From JBBQVZ01 sp963695975 (GTDB lineage: Bacteria; Actinomycetota; UBA4738; HRBIN12): a DNA stretch of 64,000 nt. Position numbers and translations under genes: made by a program. This document shows positions 8,271-16,158 of the stretch, piece after piece. The notes under the pieces were generated by a model, which worked only from the letters and a program-made list of their open reading frames with translations, made no database searches and had not been told where the DNA came from. The DNA is taken from positions 62,001 through 126,000 of the forward strand of contig CAVOIB010000009.1 in assembly GCA_963695975.1 (NCBI GenBank), read 5' to 3'. Every line of letters begins with the position of its first letter. The first letter of the stretch is position 1.

Positions 8271-8867
8271 ATGGCCGTGACCGGAGAGACGTCGACGCCT
8301 ACGGACGACGCCGAGCTGCGCGATCGCTTCGAGCGTGACGTGCTGCCTTTGTTGTCCAGCCTCTATGGAGCGGCCCTCAGGCTCACACGCAACCCCGCCG
8401 ACGCGGAGGATCTGGTCCAGGAGACGTACCTCCGCGCGTTCCGCGGGTTCGGGGGGTTCCAGGAGGGCACGAACCTCAAGGCGTGGCTGTACCGGATCCT
8501 CACCAACAGTTTCATCAACACGTATCGCAAGAAGCAACGCGAGCCGCAGCTCGTCGAAGGCCCCGACGACATCGATGAGTGGTACCTCTTCGACAAGCTC
8601 GGCGCGCGAAGCGTCGAGCCTTCAGCCGAGGTCGAAGTGCTCGACAAGATCCCGGACGAGTCGGTGAAAGCCGCGCTGGAATCGCTTCCGGAGAACTTCC
8701 GGCTACCCGTCTTGCTGGCCGACGTCGAGGGCTTCAGCTACAAAGAGATCGCGGAGATCATGGACACGCCGGTCGGAACCGTGATGTCTCGACTACATCG
8801 GGGAAGGAAAGCCCTGCAGAAGGCGTTGTGGGACACGGCGAAGGAACGGGGATTGGTCGATGGGTGA
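8271..8867 (+). CDS. sigR: ECF sigma factor, SigR/SigH type
   Basis: The 198-residue protein has sigma region 2 (LYGAALRLTRNPADAEDLVQ, then ETYLRAFRGF) and region 4 (ESLPENFRLPVLLADVEGFS and EIMDTPVGTVMSRLHRGRKA). These signatures are close to SigR/SigH, the thiol-oxidative stress sigma factors of actinobacteria. The next gene, overlapping by 8 nt, is a zinc anti-sigma factor, which is the normal SigR-RsrA arrangement. By analogy disulfide stress would release the sigma factor to induce thioredoxin and mycothiol genes. I did not find a clear GGAAT-N18-GTT autoregulatory promoter upstream. Confidence 0.93.
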   Translation: MAVTGETSTPTDDAELRDRFERDVLPLLSSLYGAALRLTRNPADAEDLVQETYLRAFRGFGGFQEGTNLKAWLYRILTNSFINTYRKKQREPQLVEGPDDIDEWYLFDKLGARSVEPSAEVEVLDKIPDESVKAALESLPENFRLPVLLADVEGFSYKEIAEIMDTPVGTVMSRLHRGRKALQKALWDTAKERGLVDG

Positions 8868-9114
8868 GGCAACCTATAACTGCCGGGAGACGCTCCGTGA
8901 GATCGAGCGCTTCTTGGACGGCGAGATGGACATCGACGTCCGGTCCCTGCTGGAGCGCCATCTCCAGGACTGTCCCCCGTGCATGCGGCACGTCGAGTTC
9001 AGCCGGCACCTGAAAGTGATGATCGGGTCGAAGTGCGCGGGCGAGCCGGTACCCGACGAGCTGCGGGTGCGGATACGCGCGATGATCCAGCAACACGAGC
9101 TCCCTTCAGCCTAG
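8860..9114 (+). CDS. rsrA: RsrA-like zinc anti-sigma factor
   Basis: The 84-residue protein carries the zinc anti-sigma (ZAS) motif H34-x3-C38-x2-C41 plus Cys8 and a further Cys in GSKCAGE, all as in RsrA. In that family oxidation of the zinc-site cysteines to a disulfide expels zinc and frees the sigma factor. ATG 8860 lies inside the end of sigR, so translation is coupled and stoichiometry likely fixed. It is shorter than Streptomyces RsrA but covers the whole ZAS helical bundle. Confidence 0.9.
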   Translation: MGEATYNCRETLREIERFLDGEMDIDVRSLLERHLQDCPPCMRHVEFSRHLKVMIGSKCAGEPVPDELRVRIRAMIQQHELPSA

Positions 9115-9190
9115 GCGTGAACCGGTCCGGGTCGACCGCGCCGAACCCACAGCTTCGGGCTACGATGCCTCACTCGAAGGGAGGTGGACC

Positions 9191-9904
9191 ATGAACGAAC
9201 TCGGAACGATCCTTGGCATCTGGGCGCATCCTGACGACGAGACCTACCTCACCGCCGGGTTGATGGCGCGCGCCGCTCGCGAGGGACGGCGCGTAGTGTG
9301 CGTGACGGCCACCCGCGGCGAGGGTGGGTCGATGGACGAGGAGCTGTGGCCGCCGGAAGCCATGGGGGAGGTCCGGGAGTCCGAGCTGATGCGCTCCTTC
9401 GAGATCCTTGGCGTTACCGAACATCACTGGCTCGATCTTCCCGATATCGACATGGACACGCCGCTCCCGGAGGCCGGTTACGAGCGCGTGCGCGCGATCA
9501 TGGAGGACGTTCAGCCCGACGCCGTGCTCACGTTCGGGCCCGACGGGATGACCGGACACGTCGCACACATGTCGGTGAGCGAATGGGCGACCCGGGCGGT
9601 GGTGGAGGTAGGCAAGCCAGGAGCGCAGGTCCACTACGCGACGTACACCCAGGAGTGGGCCGACGAGTTCGTGCCGATCTACAACCGGTTCGACGTATTC
9701 CGGCCCGGCACTCCGCCCGTGACCCCGCGCGACGAGCTCTCGATCGACTTCCCACTTCCAGCCGACCTGCTCGAGTTGAAGCTCCGTGCGATCGAAGCCC
9801 ACGACAGCCAGGTGGGCGGGATGGTGGAGGCGTTCGGCGAGGATATCTTCCGCCGCGCGATGTTCGCCGAATGGTTCCGGCCGGGGCCGGTGAAGGAGGC
9901 GTGA
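9191..9904 (+). CDS. PIG-L/LmbE-family deacetylase
   Basis: The 237-residue protein has the zinc site of the family, A12-H13-P-D15-D16-E17, and the later TGHVAHMSVSEW histidine segment. Relatives (MshB, Mca, PIG-L) remove acetyl or other acyl groups from amino sugars or cleave mycothiol conjugates. GGGAGGTGG lies 8-16 nt before the ATG. The next gene, an aminotransferase, starts in its stop codon (TGATG) and an S51 peptidase follows, so the three form one operon. Sequence alone does not separate an MshB-like role from an unrelated N-deacetylase. Confidence 0.85.
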   Translation: MNELGTILGIWAHPDDETYLTAGLMARAAREGRRVVCVTATRGEGGSMDEELWPPEAMGEVRESELMRSFEILGVTEHHWLDLPDIDMDTPLPEAGYERVRAIMEDVQPDAVLTFGPDGMTGHVAHMSVSEWATRAVVEVGKPGAQVHYATYTQEWADEFVPIYNRFDVFRPGTPPVTPRDELSIDFPLPADLLELKLRAIEAHDSQVGGMVEAFGEDIFRRAMFAEWFRPGPVKEA

Positions 9905-11088
9905 TGGAGTTCGCCATGTCTCAACAGATGCGCGCGATCATCGACGGACTCGGCGGGTTCGCCGATCTCGGGACGTCGGAGGAGCTGTGGGAGGTCCTAC
10001 GGAGACCGGAGGCGTGCGACTTCATGTTCGGCAATCCGCACGACATGCCGCTCCCCGGCTACGTGGACGCGCTCCGGCGAGGGCTCGAGCCGAGGGGGAA
10101 GAACCACTACGCCTACACGATGGACCTTCCCGCCGCCACGGCTGCGATCAGCGCCGGGCTGGGGGAGCGGTTCGGGCTCCCGTTCCGTGATGAGGATGTC
10201 CACATGACCAACGGGAACTTCGCCGGGCTCGCGATCCTGCTCCGCCTGCTCGCGGACCCCGGCGACGAGGTGATCTTCGTCTCGCCGCCGTGGTTCTTCT
10301 ACGAGGCGCTGATCGTAGGGTCCGGCTCCACGCCCGTCCGTGTCTACGCGGACCGAACCACGTTCGATCTGGATCTCGAGGCGATCGCCGGGGCCATCAC
10401 GGCGCGAACCCGCGCCATCATCGTGAACTCGCCGAACAATCCGACGGGGCGGATCTACGCCCCCAGGCTCCTGGACGACCTCGCCGCGCTGCTGGAAGAG
10501 GCATCGGAGCGGAACGGGCGTCGGATCTACCTGCTCTCGGACGAGGCGTACAATCGCATCATCTTCGACGGCCGCGATTTCCCCACTCCCGTCGCGCACT
10601 ATCCACACTCGTTCCTGCTGTACACGTACGCGAAGACGCTGCTCTCCCCGGGGTCGCGTCTCGGTTACATCGCGACGCCGCCCAGCATGCCGGAGAGCGC
10701 GGACGTCCGGATCCCATTGCTGATCGGGCAGATCACGTACGGCTGGGCCTTCCCCGTCGCGCCGTTGCAGCACGCGGTTCCAGACCTCGAGAGGCTGTCA
10801 CCCGACATCGACTCGCTCCAACGGCGGCGCGACGTGCTCGTCGGTGCTCTCCGGGAGCAGGGATACGACGCGGTGAACCCCGAGGCGACCTTCTACGTGT
10901 TGGTGCGGTCGCCGATGGAGGACGACGAAGCGTTCTGCAAGATCTTGGCGGCGCACGACGTGTACGTGTTGCCCGGCGCGATGTTCGAGATGCCCGGGTA
11001 CTTCCGGATCTCCCTGACGGCGAACGACGACATGGTGGAGCGTGCGATCCCTGGGTTCGCCAAAGCGATCGCCGAGGCGGGAACGTGA
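9904..11088 (+). CDS. PLP-dependent class I/II aminotransferase
   Basis: The 394-residue fold-type I enzyme shows VHMTNGNFAGLAILLRLL at the cofactor phosphate region, NSPNNPTGRIYAP, the pyridine-binding aspartate in LLSDEAYNRI, and the Schiff-base lysine in YTYAKTLLSPGSRLGYIA. It resembles aspartate or aromatic aminotransferases, but the substrate is not clear. Its ATG overlaps the deacetylase stop and its own stop overlaps the S51 peptidase start (GTGA). ATG 9916 is an alternative start. Confidence 0.87.
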   Translation: MEFAMSQQMRAIIDGLGGFADLGTSEELWEVLRRPEACDFMFGNPHDMPLPGYVDALRRGLEPRGKNHYAYTMDLPAATAAISAGLGERFGLPFRDEDVHMTNGNFAGLAILLRLLADPGDEVIFVSPPWFFYEALIVGSGSTPVRVYADRTTFDLDLEAIAGAITARTRAIIVNSPNNPTGRIYAPRLLDDLAALLEEASERNGRRIYLLSDEAYNRIIFDGRDFPTPVAHYPHSFLLYTYAKTLLSPGSRLGYIATPPSMPESADVRIPLLIGQITYGWAFPVAPLQHAVPDLERLSPDIDSLQRRRDVLVGALREQGYDAVNPEATFYVLVRSPMEDDEAFCKILAAHDVYVLPGAMFEMPGYFRISLTANDDMVERAIPGFAKAIAEAGT

Positions 11089-11813
11089 GCCAGGGAGCGT
11101 TCGCGCTGATGGGATCGGGTGAGTTCGAGCCCTGGCATCAGGACGTGGACGGCTGGCTGCTCGAGCACACCGACGGGAACGGGTCCGTGCTGATCGTGCC
11201 GACCGCATCGGCCCGGGAGGGCGACGAGGTGTTCGAGGGATGGGGAACGAAGGGCCTGGCGCACTACGAGCGACTCGGCATCCCCGCCCGCATCGTGCCT
11301 ATCCGCGAGCACGAGGACGCCGAGGATCCGGAGTTCGTCGAAGAGGTCTCCAAGGCCTCCATTGTCTTCTTCTCGGGAGGGAACCCTTGGTATCTCGCGG
11401 AGACCCTGCGGGATACGGCCTTCTTCCGAGCGATGGATGAGCGTTTGGGCAGCGGGCTCGCCTACGCGGGGTGCAGCGCCGGCGTCGCCTGCCTGAGCGA
11501 GCTCACGTATGACTCGGACGCCCAGGGCTTCGAGAACGTGTTCAAACCGGGACTCGGTACCGTGCGGGGGACACTCTTCGGCCCGCACTGGGACATGCTG
11601 AACACGTGGATCCCCGGTGCCACAGAGATGATCATCTCGTCGGTGCCGGACGGCGGCCGGTTGGTGGCCATCGACGAAGAGACGGCGATGTTCGGCGATG
11701 GTGAGTCGTGGACGGTCGCCGGACGATCTGGGGTGCACATCCTCGAAGAGGGCGCTTGGGCAGATCATGTCGCGGGCGCCAGCTTCGCGCTCGACCTGTT
11801 CGGCGAACGTTAG
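11085..11813 (+). CDS. Peptidase S51 / cyanophycinase-like protein
   Basis: The 242-residue protein has the family hallmarks: opening FALMGSGEFEPW, the SIVFFSGGNPWYLAETL segment, and the nucleophile elbow AGCSAGV with the catalytic Ser. S51 enzymes include dipeptidase E (Asp-X dipeptides) and cyanophycinase (beta-Asp-Arg). The GTG start overlaps the aminotransferase stop, so it probably works in the same unknown pathway, perhaps processing an aspartyl or peptidyl conjugate. No cyanophycin synthetase lies in the window. Confidence 0.8.
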   Translation: MSQGAFALMGSGEFEPWHQDVDGWLLEHTDGNGSVLIVPTASAREGDEVFEGWGTKGLAHYERLGIPARIVPIREHEDAEDPEFVEEVSKASIVFFSGGNPWYLAETLRDTAFFRAMDERLGSGLAYAGCSAGVACLSELTYDSDAQGFENVFKPGLGTVRGTLFGPHWDMLNTWIPGATEMIISSVPDGGRLVAIDEETAMFGDGESWTVAGRSGVHILEEGAWADHVAGASFALDLFGER

Positions 11814-11832
11814 GCGGCGACGGAGCTGATCG

Positions 11833-12498
11833 ATGATGGTGACGGGTTCGGTTCTCACGCGTGACAGCTCGATCCAGCTGCGCGCGCCCGAGATCGTGAA
11901 GCGTCTTTCGAAGACCTATCCCGACGCGCACGTCGCGCTCAATTTCACGAACGCTCTCGAGTGCCTGGTCGCGACGATCCTGTCGGCGCAGTGCACCGAT
12001 GAACGAGTGAACAAGGTCACGGTCGATCTGTTCCGGAAGTACCGCTCGCCCGAGGCCTACCTGAAGGTCCCGGAGGCCGAGCTCGCTGCCGACATCAAGC
12101 CGACGGGGTTCTTCAACCAGAAGACCAAGTCGATCCGGGGGGCGTGCACGCGCATCGTCGAGGTCTACGGTGGCAGGGTGCCGGACACGATGGAGGACCT
12201 CATCACGCTCCCGGGTGTCGCGCGCAAGACCGCGAACATCGTCCTCGGCAACGCCTACGGGATCGTGGAGGGGATCGCCGTCGACACGCACGTCCGACGG
12301 CTCTCCGAACGCCTAGGCTTCAGCTCGGAGAAGGACCCGGACAAGATCGAGCAGGACCTGATGCGGCTGATCCCGCGGAAGCGGTGGTTCGACTTCACCT
12401 ACGCGTTGATCGACCACGGGCGGGCCGTCTGCGTCGCGCGCACGCCGCGGTGCGGCGAATGCCCGGTGAGCGACATCTGCCCTTCCAGCGTCGTCTGA
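11833..12498 (+). CDS. nth: Endonuclease III
   Basis: The 221-residue base-excision repair glycosylase/AP lyase has the helix-hairpin-helix LPGVARKTANIVLG with the catalytic lysine, the catalytic aspartate in VDTHVRRLSERL, and a complete C-x6-C-x2-C-x5-C [4Fe-4S] cluster (CVARTPRCGECPVSDIC) at the C-terminus. It removes oxidised pyrimidines. Two ATGs in tandem (11833, 11836) can serve as start. It converges with whiB, six bases apart. Confidence 0.96.
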   Translation: MMVTGSVLTRDSSIQLRAPEIVKRLSKTYPDAHVALNFTNALECLVATILSAQCTDERVNKVTVDLFRKYRSPEAYLKVPEAELAADIKPTGFFNQKTKSIRGACTRIVEVYGGRVPDTMEDLITLPGVARKTANIVLGNAYGIVEGIAVDTHVRRLSERLGFSSEKDPDKIEQDLMRLIPRKRWFDFTYALIDHGRAVCVARTPRCGECPVSDICPSSVV

Positions 12499-12503
12499 AG
12501 CGG

Positions 12504-12800
12504 CTAGCCGCCGACCGCGGTGAGCGTACGCTTCCGCCGGCGCTGCCGACGGATCTCTCTGCGCTCGTCCTCGTCGAGGCCGCCCCACACGCCCGCGTCC
12601 TGGGCCGTCACGAGCGACCACTCCAGGCACTCTGGTCGAACGGGGCACCCGTCGCAGACTGCCTTGGCGTTCGCCGTCTGTACCATCACCAGGCGCGGCG
12701 CGCCCATCGGGAAGAACAGTTCCGGGTCCTCACCGACGCAGCGTGCGCGCTCCACCCACGACAGGTGGGCGGGATCGTGCCTGAACCTTCGTTCAATCAT
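12504..12800 (-). CDS. WhiB-family Fe-S transcriptional regulator
   Basis: The 98-residue protein carries the four cluster cysteines C21, C49, C52 and C58 (C49-x2-C52-x5-C58), the GVWGG turn and a basic C-terminal tail RREIRRQRRRKR. WhiB-like proteins bind [4Fe-4S], contact the principal sigma factor region 4 and sense redox state; they occur almost only in actinobacteria and their phages. Which Wbl subclass this is cannot be said with confidence, though the DPELFFP and ECLEW context fits the WhiB1/WhiB2-like group. Codons 2-6 overlap an inverted repeat (12782-12795) that recurs upstream of the divergent gene. Confidence 0.95.
   Translation of the reverse strand: MIERRFRHDPAHLSWVERARCVGEDPELFFPMGAPRLVMVQTANAKAVCDGCPVRPECLEWSLVTAQDAGVWGGLDEDERREIRRQRRRKRTLTAVGG
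12782..12795. repeat. Inverted repeat TGAAC-N4-GTTCA
   Basis: Perfect 5-bp arms flank CTTC. The same kind of site, TGAACGATCATTCA, occurs 78 bp away at 12860-12873. It may be an operator for the divergent whiB/glycerophosphodiesterase region. Confidence 0.4.
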
Positions 12801-12854
12801 GCGACACCGAGGGTCGATCAGGGGCCCAGGGGGCCAGGAGTGGGAGCGAGCGTA

Positions 12855-13640
12855 GTGGCTGAACGATCATTCAGTCAAGGGGCCGAACGCCTCGTGGTAG
12901 CCCATCGCGGGGCCTCCGCCGCCGAGGCGGAGAACACGCTGGAGGCCTTCGAGCTCGCGATCGCCGCGGGGGCCGACGTGATCGAGTTCGACGTGCGGAT
13001 GACGGCCGACGAAGTCGCGATCGTGATGCACGATCCACACGTGGATCGCACGACGGACGGCGCCGGCCTCGTGCGCGACCTTCGCCTGGCCGAGCTGAAA
13101 GGTTTGCGGATCCGCACCCGAGATGGGGGCACGACCGAGATCCCCACGCTCGAGGAGGCGCTCCGGTGCTTGTCGGGACGGGCAGCGGCCGACGTCGAGA
13201 TCAAGAACATCCCGGGTGAGCCGGACTTCGACGGCACGCGCGAGCCGGCGGTGGACGCGACCATCCGCGCCGTCGACGCGATGGGTTTCGTCGGTCCGGT
13301 CCTCCTCTCGAGCTTCAACCCGCTGTCGATCGCGCATGCTCGATCGATGGCTCCCGGCGTCGCCACCGGGTTGTTGACCATCCCGGATGTCGGCGCGAGC
13401 GCCGCATTCGCGTTCGCGCGTGAGCATGGACACGACTGGGTGCTGCCGTTCGTGGACGACGTTCGGTCGGCTGGGGCGCCGCTCGTCGGCGAGATCCACG
13501 AGGCGGCGATGCGGATCGGCACCTGGATCACCGACGACCCTGACACGGCCGTCGAGCTGATGCGGATGCGCGTCGATGCCGTCGCGACGAACGATCCGGT
13601 GACGATCGTCGCGGCGCGCCGCGCTGCGTTCGGGCATTGA
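12855..13640 (+). CDS. Glycerophosphodiester phosphodiesterase
   Basis: The 261-residue TIM-barrel enzyme hydrolyses glycerophosphodiesters to glycerol 3-phosphate and an alcohol. It has the GDPD motifs VVAHRGASAAEAENTLEAF, IEFDVRMTADEV (metal-binding Glu and Asp) and MHDPHVDRTTDG. No signal peptide is present, so it is probably cytoplasmic. GTG 12855 is chosen because GGGAGCGAG precedes it and the conserved fold starts soon after. The start region contains a TGAAC-type palindrome. The next ORF overlaps its stop. Confidence 0.9.
   Translation: MAERSFSQGAERLVVAHRGASAAEAENTLEAFELAIAAGADVIEFDVRMTADEVAIVMHDPHVDRTTDGAGLVRDLRLAELKGLRIRTRDGGTTEIPTLEEALRCLSGRAAADVEIKNIPGEPDFDGTREPAVDATIRAVDAMGFVGPVLLSSFNPLSIAHARSMAPGVATGLLTIPDVGASAAFAFAREHGHDWVLPFVDDVRSAGAPLVGEIHEAAMRIGTWITDDPDTAVELMRMRVDAVATNDPVTIVAARRAAFGH
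12859..12874. repeat. Palindrome CTGAACGATCATTCAG
   Basis: A 16-bp near-palindrome with one mismatched pair around GATC, lying just inside the start of the glycerophosphodiesterase gene. It matches the site within the whiB start in its TGAAC/TTCA arms. The shape is that of a TetR-type operator, but no TetR gene is nearby. Confidence 0.4.
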
Positions 13641-14041
13641 TGGTCCGGCGCAAGCGCCTGCCCGCGGAGCTCGAGGGGTCGTTGGCGGCGTTCCGCGCCG
13701 TCCTCCTCGAGCTCGAACCTGCCAAGGCCGCACTCACGGAGGTCATGCCAACCACCCGCCTCCCGGGGCGACCGCTCCCGGATGCCCTGTCCGAGTTCGA
13801 AGGCGGGCTCGAGCGTGCGCGGCCGTTGATGCCGGCGTGGCGGGCGCCTCAGGTGGAGGCTGAATGGTCGGCCTGCGCCGCCGGTCTGGACGAGGCGGGC
13901 GCTCGAGCCAGGAGCTTCCGCGAGGAGGCCCCCGACCTGGGAGGGTTCGAGGGGTTGATCTGGGCCGTCGAGCAGCTGCTGGCCCCGCTCGACGCGTTCG
14001 CGTCGGCCGATGAGCGTTTCCGAGAGCTCGGGTCGCGCTGA
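13640..14041 (+). CDS. Hypothetical helical protein
   Basis: The 133-residue product is rich in Ala, Glu, Leu and Arg and is predicted by eye to be mostly alpha-helical, without signal peptide or membrane segment. I recognise no family. Its ATG overlaps the preceding TGA (TGATG), so it is coupled to the glycerophosphodiesterase gene, but a functional link is only inferred from that. Confidence 0.6.
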   Translation: MVRRKRLPAELEGSLAAFRAVLLELEPAKAALTEVMPTTRLPGRPLPDALSEFEGGLERARPLMPAWRAPQVEAEWSACAAGLDEAGARARSFREEAPDLGGFEGLIWAVEQLLAPLDAFASADERFRELGSR

Positions 14042-14152
14042 CCGTTCGGTCGGCTGCCGCGGCGACCATGCCGCGATAGCCTTCCCCCGGCCGGCGCCCG
14101 ACCCCCAATCGGCCGGCACGACCGACGAGCGCGACCCATGAGGAGGAACGAT

Positions 14153-15472
14153 GTGCCGGCGATCCGGATGAGGACAGAGCTCCCCGGCCCGAAGTCGAAG
14201 GCGATCATCGCCCGCAAGGAGCAGGTGGTCTGCGACCCGGTGGACCTGCACGTGAACGCCATCATCGAAAGCGGAATGGGCGCCGTGGTCACCGACGTCG
14301 ACGGCAACACGATGATCGATCTGTCGAGCGGCCTCGGCTGCCTCCTCGTCGGGCATTCGCACCCCAAGGTGGTCGAGGCGGTGCAGCGCCAGGCAGCGCG
14401 CTTCTCGCATACCGACTTCTCGGTCCTGCCGTACGAGATCTACGTCGAGCTCGCAGAGCGACTGGTCGGACTCGTCGGGGGCGACCGCAAAGTGGCCCTG
14501 TTCAACTCGGGGGCTGAGGCGGTGGAGAACGCCGTCAAGTTCGCCAAGGCGGCGACCGGTCGTCACGCGATCGTGTGCTTCGAGGGCGCGTTCCACGGGC
14601 GGACGTTGCTCACGATGACGCTTACCAGCCGACACACGCCGTACAAGGAGGGGTTCGGGCCGTTCGCGCCCGAGGTCTACCGCGTCCCGTTCAGCTATCC
14701 GTACCGGAGTACCGAGGCCGACGGCTCGGGCCGGCTCGCGCTCGACGAGCTCCGGCACGCGTTCGCCACGTTGGTGGACCCACGCTCGGTGGCCGCCGTG
14801 CTCTTCGAGCCCGTGCAGGGAGAGGGCGGTTACATCGTGCCGGGGCCCGCGTTCCTGCCGGGAGTGCAAGAGCTCTGTCGCGAGCACGGCATGTTGACGA
14901 TCGCCGACGAGATCCAGTCGGGTTGCGGCCGGACCGGCCGGTTCTTGGCGAGCGAGCACTTCGACCTGGATCCCGACATCGTCATCCTGGCGAAGGCGCT
15001 CGGCAGCGGATATCCGCTCTCGGCCGTCGTCGGTCGGACGGAGATCATGGACGCTCCCGGCCCTTCGGCGATCGGGGGCACGTACGTCGGGAACCCGGTC
15101 GCCTGCGCCGCCGCGGTCGCGGTCCTCGACGTGATCGAAAGGGAGGGACTGATCGAACACGCCGAGGTCGTCGGCAAGTCGATCCGCGCGCGGTGGGAGG
15201 CCCTGTCGGACGACGTCGCGCAGATCGGCGACGTCCGTGGCCTCGGTTCGATGGTCGGAGTCGAGATGGTGACCGATCGTGAGTCGAAGGAGCCGGACGC
15301 GGCGTTCGTCGGGCGGTTGATGTCCGAGGCTCAGAAGCGCGGTCTGATCACGGTCTCTTGTGGCGCGTATCACAACGTGCTCAGGCACCTGCCACCGCTC
15401 GTGATCACGGACGAGCAGCTCGCCGAGGCGCTGGACGTCCTCGCGGACGCGGCGCTCGCCGCGCGGAAGTAG
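14153..15472 (+). CDS. Class III aminotransferase, 4-aminobutyrate transaminase-like
   Basis: The 439-residue enzyme has class III features: LSSGLGCLLVGHSHPKVVEA, NSGAEAVENAVKFAKAATGR at the phosphate cup, FHGRT, the aspartate in TIADEIQSGCGRTG, and the PLP lysine in VILAKALGSGYPLSAVV. Best match in pattern is GabT (4-aminobutyrate to succinate semialdehyde), including the N-terminal ELPGPKSKAIIARKE. Ornithine-type transaminases are possible. AGGAGG (14141-14146) is six bases before GTG 14153, so this start is preferred to the upstream ATG 14138, which would bury the ribosome binding site. A GNAT gene follows. Confidence 0.86.
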   Translation: MPAIRMRTELPGPKSKAIIARKEQVVCDPVDLHVNAIIESGMGAVVTDVDGNTMIDLSSGLGCLLVGHSHPKVVEAVQRQAARFSHTDFSVLPYEIYVELAERLVGLVGGDRKVALFNSGAEAVENAVKFAKAATGRHAIVCFEGAFHGRTLLTMTLTSRHTPYKEGFGPFAPEVYRVPFSYPYRSTEADGSGRLALDELRHAFATLVDPRSVAAVLFEPVQGEGGYIVPGPAFLPGVQELCREHGMLTIADEIQSGCGRTGRFLASEHFDLDPDIVILAKALGSGYPLSAVVGRTEIMDAPGPSAIGGTYVGNPVACAAAVAVLDVIEREGLIEHAEVVGKSIRARWEALSDDVAQIGDVRGLGSMVGVEMVTDRESKEPDAAFVGRLMSEAQKRGLITVSCGAYHNVLRHLPPLVITDEQLAEALDVLADAALAARK

Positions 15473-15474
15473 CC

Positions 15475-16158
15475 GTGGACGAGCTCCCCGTCGGCGAACC
15501 GGTCGACGTGAGGCCCGCGGGCCGTCCTCGGAGGTCGCCGCTCGACGGGAGGTTCGTCTCGCTGGTCCCGGTGGATCCGTCCGTGCACGCCCACGGTCTC
15601 TACGCCAACGCGCACGACGGGAGCGACGAGGCCCAACGCATGTGGACGTACATGGGATACGGTCCTTGGGAAGACGAGGCGAGCATGCGCGAGTGGCTCG
15701 ACTCGCTGCTGGCCTCCGACGACCCCTTGTTCCTGACGGTGATCGACCGCGAGACAACCGACCCGGTCGGCATCGTGACGTTCATGAATGTCGATCTAGC
15801 GATGAAGCACCTGGAGCTCGGGAACATCTGGTTCACGCCGCGGGCTCAGCGGACGCGCGCCAACACGGAGTCTGTCTATCTCCTACTCGGCGAGGCGTTC
15901 GACGAGCTCGGGCACCGACGGGTCGAATGGAAGTGCGACGCCTTGAACGCGCGTTCGCGCTCCGCCGCCGAACGGCTCGGCTTCACATTCGAGGGTGTGT
16001 TCCGCCAGCACATGATCATCAAGGGCCGGAACCGGGACACGGCCTGGTACGCGATGCTCGATCACGAGTGGCCGGCGGTGAAGGCCAACATGGAGCGATG
16101 GCTCGCGGCCGATCCGCCGCCCTCGCTACGCGCGCTGAACGTCGCGCTCCGAACGTGA
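15475..16158 (+). CDS. GNAT acetyltransferase, RimJ/RimL type
   Basis: The 227-residue protein has the RimJ/RimL-like order of motifs: DGRFVSLVPVDPSVHAHGLY, WLDSLLASDDPLFLTVID, VGIVTFMNVD, NIWFTPRAQRTRANTESVYL (acetyl-CoA loop region), and CDALNARSRSAAERLGFTFE, then FRQHMIIKGRNRDTAWYAML. Such proteins acetylate N-termini or small molecules. GTG 15475 follows the transaminase stop by two bases, and its own stop overlaps the ABC-F start (GTGA), so the three genes are likely co-translated. Confidence 0.84.
   Translation: MDELPVGEPVDVRPAGRPRRSPLDGRFVSLVPVDPSVHAHGLYANAHDGSDEAQRMWTYMGYGPWEDEASMREWLDSLLASDDPLFLTVIDRETTDPVGIVTFMNVDLAMKHLELGNIWFTPRAQRTRANTESVYLLLGEAFDELGHRRVEWKCDALNARSRSAAERLGFTFEGVFRQHMIIKGRNRDTAWYAMLDHEWPAVKANMERWLAADPPPSLRALNVALRT

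Noticed and set aside
12500..12511. Palindrome GCGGCTAGCCGC at the nth/whiB junction as a terminator
   Set aside because: It has no room for a loop and no U-tract; a perfect 12-bp palindrome around a stop codon can arise by chance in such DNA.
12875..15757. Very long minus-strand open frame of about 960 codons
   Set aside because: It is antisense to the glycerophosphodiesterase, aminotransferase and GNAT genes, all clearly conserved. Long shadow frames are expected in such GC-rich coding DNA; the translation is low-complexity.
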